From Pseudomonadota bacterium (GTDB taxonomy: Bacteria; Pseudomonadota; Gammaproteobacteria; Acidiferrobacterales; UBA6901): DNA of 5,148 nucleotides. The notes under the pieces were generated by a model that worked only from the letters and a program-made list of their open reading frames with translations, was not told where the DNA came from and ran no database searches. The DNA is taken from contig JAJYEK010000228.1 of assembly GCA_021785795.1 (NCBI GenBank), positions 1 through 5,148 of the forward strand, in the 5' to 3' direction. The translations under genes were made by a program, and so were the position numbers. Numbering within the stretch: the stretch's first letter is position 1; each line of letters opens with the position of its first letter. Below are positions 4,478 to 5,148 of this stretch, in pieces.

Positions 4478-5148
4478 GCGCCGCCCGCTCCGGCGACGCG
4501 CACCGCCCCGGGTCTTCCCTTCCACACCCGCTGATCCGAGACTCTTCGACGCAATTTCCTGCACGTCCCGGGAAAGCGCCGGCTCGCGCAGAATGCGTTC
4601 GAGCTGCTTCTTCATGAGCACCTGGCGCCGCGCTTCATACTTGTGCCACAGGCTGAGCGCCCCGGCGAGCCGGGCCGCGAGCTGCGGGTTCAGCCGGTCG
4701 ATTTTCAGAACCTGGTCGGCCAGAAACGCGTAGCCGGCGCCGCTGCGGTCGTGGAACCGAGCGGGATTGCCGGCGCAGAACGAACCTATGAGTGCACGCA
4801 CCCGGTTGGGATTCTTCAAGGTGAACGCCGGATGGCGCGTGAGCGCCTTCACCTCGGCGAGTGTCCCGGGCAACCGCGACGTGGCCTGGAGCGCGAACCA
4901 CTTGTCCAGAACCAGCGGCTCATCCCGCCATTTATCATGAAACTCGGCAAGCGCATCACGGCGCTCGCGGCAGTCGGTGCCGGCGAGTGCCCGCAATGCA
5001 GCCATCACGTCGGTCATGTTGTCGGCGCGGCGAAACTGCGCGACACACACCTCCCGCACTTGCGGATCATCGAGCTCCATCAGGTACGAAAGGCACAGAT
5101 TCTTAAGACTGCGGCGTCCGACGGACTCCGGATCGACGCTGTAGCCTC
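4475..5148 (-). CDS. pepN: Aminopeptidase N (PepN, M1 family), C-terminal part
   Basis: The last 223 codons of a gene entering from the right edge; the frame is open from the edge to a TGA at 4475-4477. PepN is a cytosolic zinc metallo-aminopeptidase of the M1 family that removes N-terminal residues from peptides in late protein turnover; the E. coli protein has 870 residues. Only the C-terminal helical domain is visible. The zinc-binding HEXXH...E site and the GAMEN motif would lie upstream, outside the window. Characteristic stretches are GRRSLKNLCLSYL, ADNMTDVMAALRAL, FHDKWRDEPLVLDKWFALQA, HPAFTLKNPNRVRALIGSF, GYAFLADQVLKIDRLNPQLA and LSRDVQEIASKSL. The last of these is normally close to the end of PepN. 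Here about 20 further residues follow, rich in Gly and Arg and ending GGARRRSGRR, a basic extension of unknown purpose. The gene converges on the YdcH-like gene with no gap. Confidence 0.95.
   Translation of the reverse strand, partial: GYSVDPESVGRRSLKNLCLSYLMELDDPQVREVCVAQFRRADNMTDVMAALRALAGTDCRERRDALAEFHDKWRDEPLVLDKWFALQATSRLPGTLAEVKALTRHPAFTLKNPNRVRALIGSFCAGNPARFHDRSGAGYAFLADQVLKIDRLNPQLAARLAGALSLWHKYEARRQVLMKKQLERILREPALSRDVQEIASKSLGSAGVEGKTRGGARRRSGRR

Noticed and set aside
4213..4617. Full-length 134-codon ORF from TTG 4213
   Set aside because: Beyond the RHG-containing start it is a frame shadow of the YdcH-like gene, giving poly-Ala and Arg-rich sequence, and then crosses into pepN; only the first 20 or so residues merit attention.
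1..5148. Mobile element, CRISPR array, tRNA or rRNA
   Set aside because: Reading both strands I saw no transposase or integrase motifs, no regularly spaced repeats, no target-site duplication, and no cloverleaf or ribosomal RNA sequence.

Overview
This is a GC-rich stretch of bacterial chromosome, most likely from a gammaproteobacterium. Four genes belong to recognisable families typical of that class: a SpoVR/YcgB-family tail, a YihY-family membrane protein, a YdcH-family (DUF465) small protein, and aminopeptidase N (PepN). The coding strands show strong third-position GC bias. The genus cannot be fixed from this window; free-living high-GC lineages such as the Chromatiales would fit, but that is inference.

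Layout. Bases 1-229 hold the last 75 codons of a SpoVR-family protein, closed by a strong GC hairpin. A gap of about 620 bases follows without a convincing gene. It ends in a TATATT element and a short palindrome before the YihY-family gene (853-2229, +), which carries a long cytoplasmic C-terminal winged-helix-like region. A 102-residue helical protein follows on the same strand (2336-2644). Two small minus-strand genes come next: 2759-3112 encodes a beta-rich 117-residue protein of unknown function, and 3258-3653 encodes a 131-residue protein with a coiled-coil N-terminus and a Gly-rich hydrophobic C-terminus. A second gap (3654-4267) holds possible gene remnants and an AT-rich promoter-like island. 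The YdcH-like gene (4268-4474, +) then meets the 3' end of pepN (4475-5148, -) with no base between the two stop codons.

The genes do not form one pathway. There are three short transcription blocks: a plus-strand block (YihY-like plus the 102-residue protein), a minus-strand pair of small unknown proteins facing it, and the convergent ydcH-like/pepN pair. I see no transposase, integrase, CRISPR array, tRNA or rRNA. No complete novel system is evident. The best leads are the three uncharacterised small proteins, the possible remnants in the second gap (a frame-broken minus ORF and an RHG-containing ORF), and the stop-to-stop junction of ydcH and pepN.
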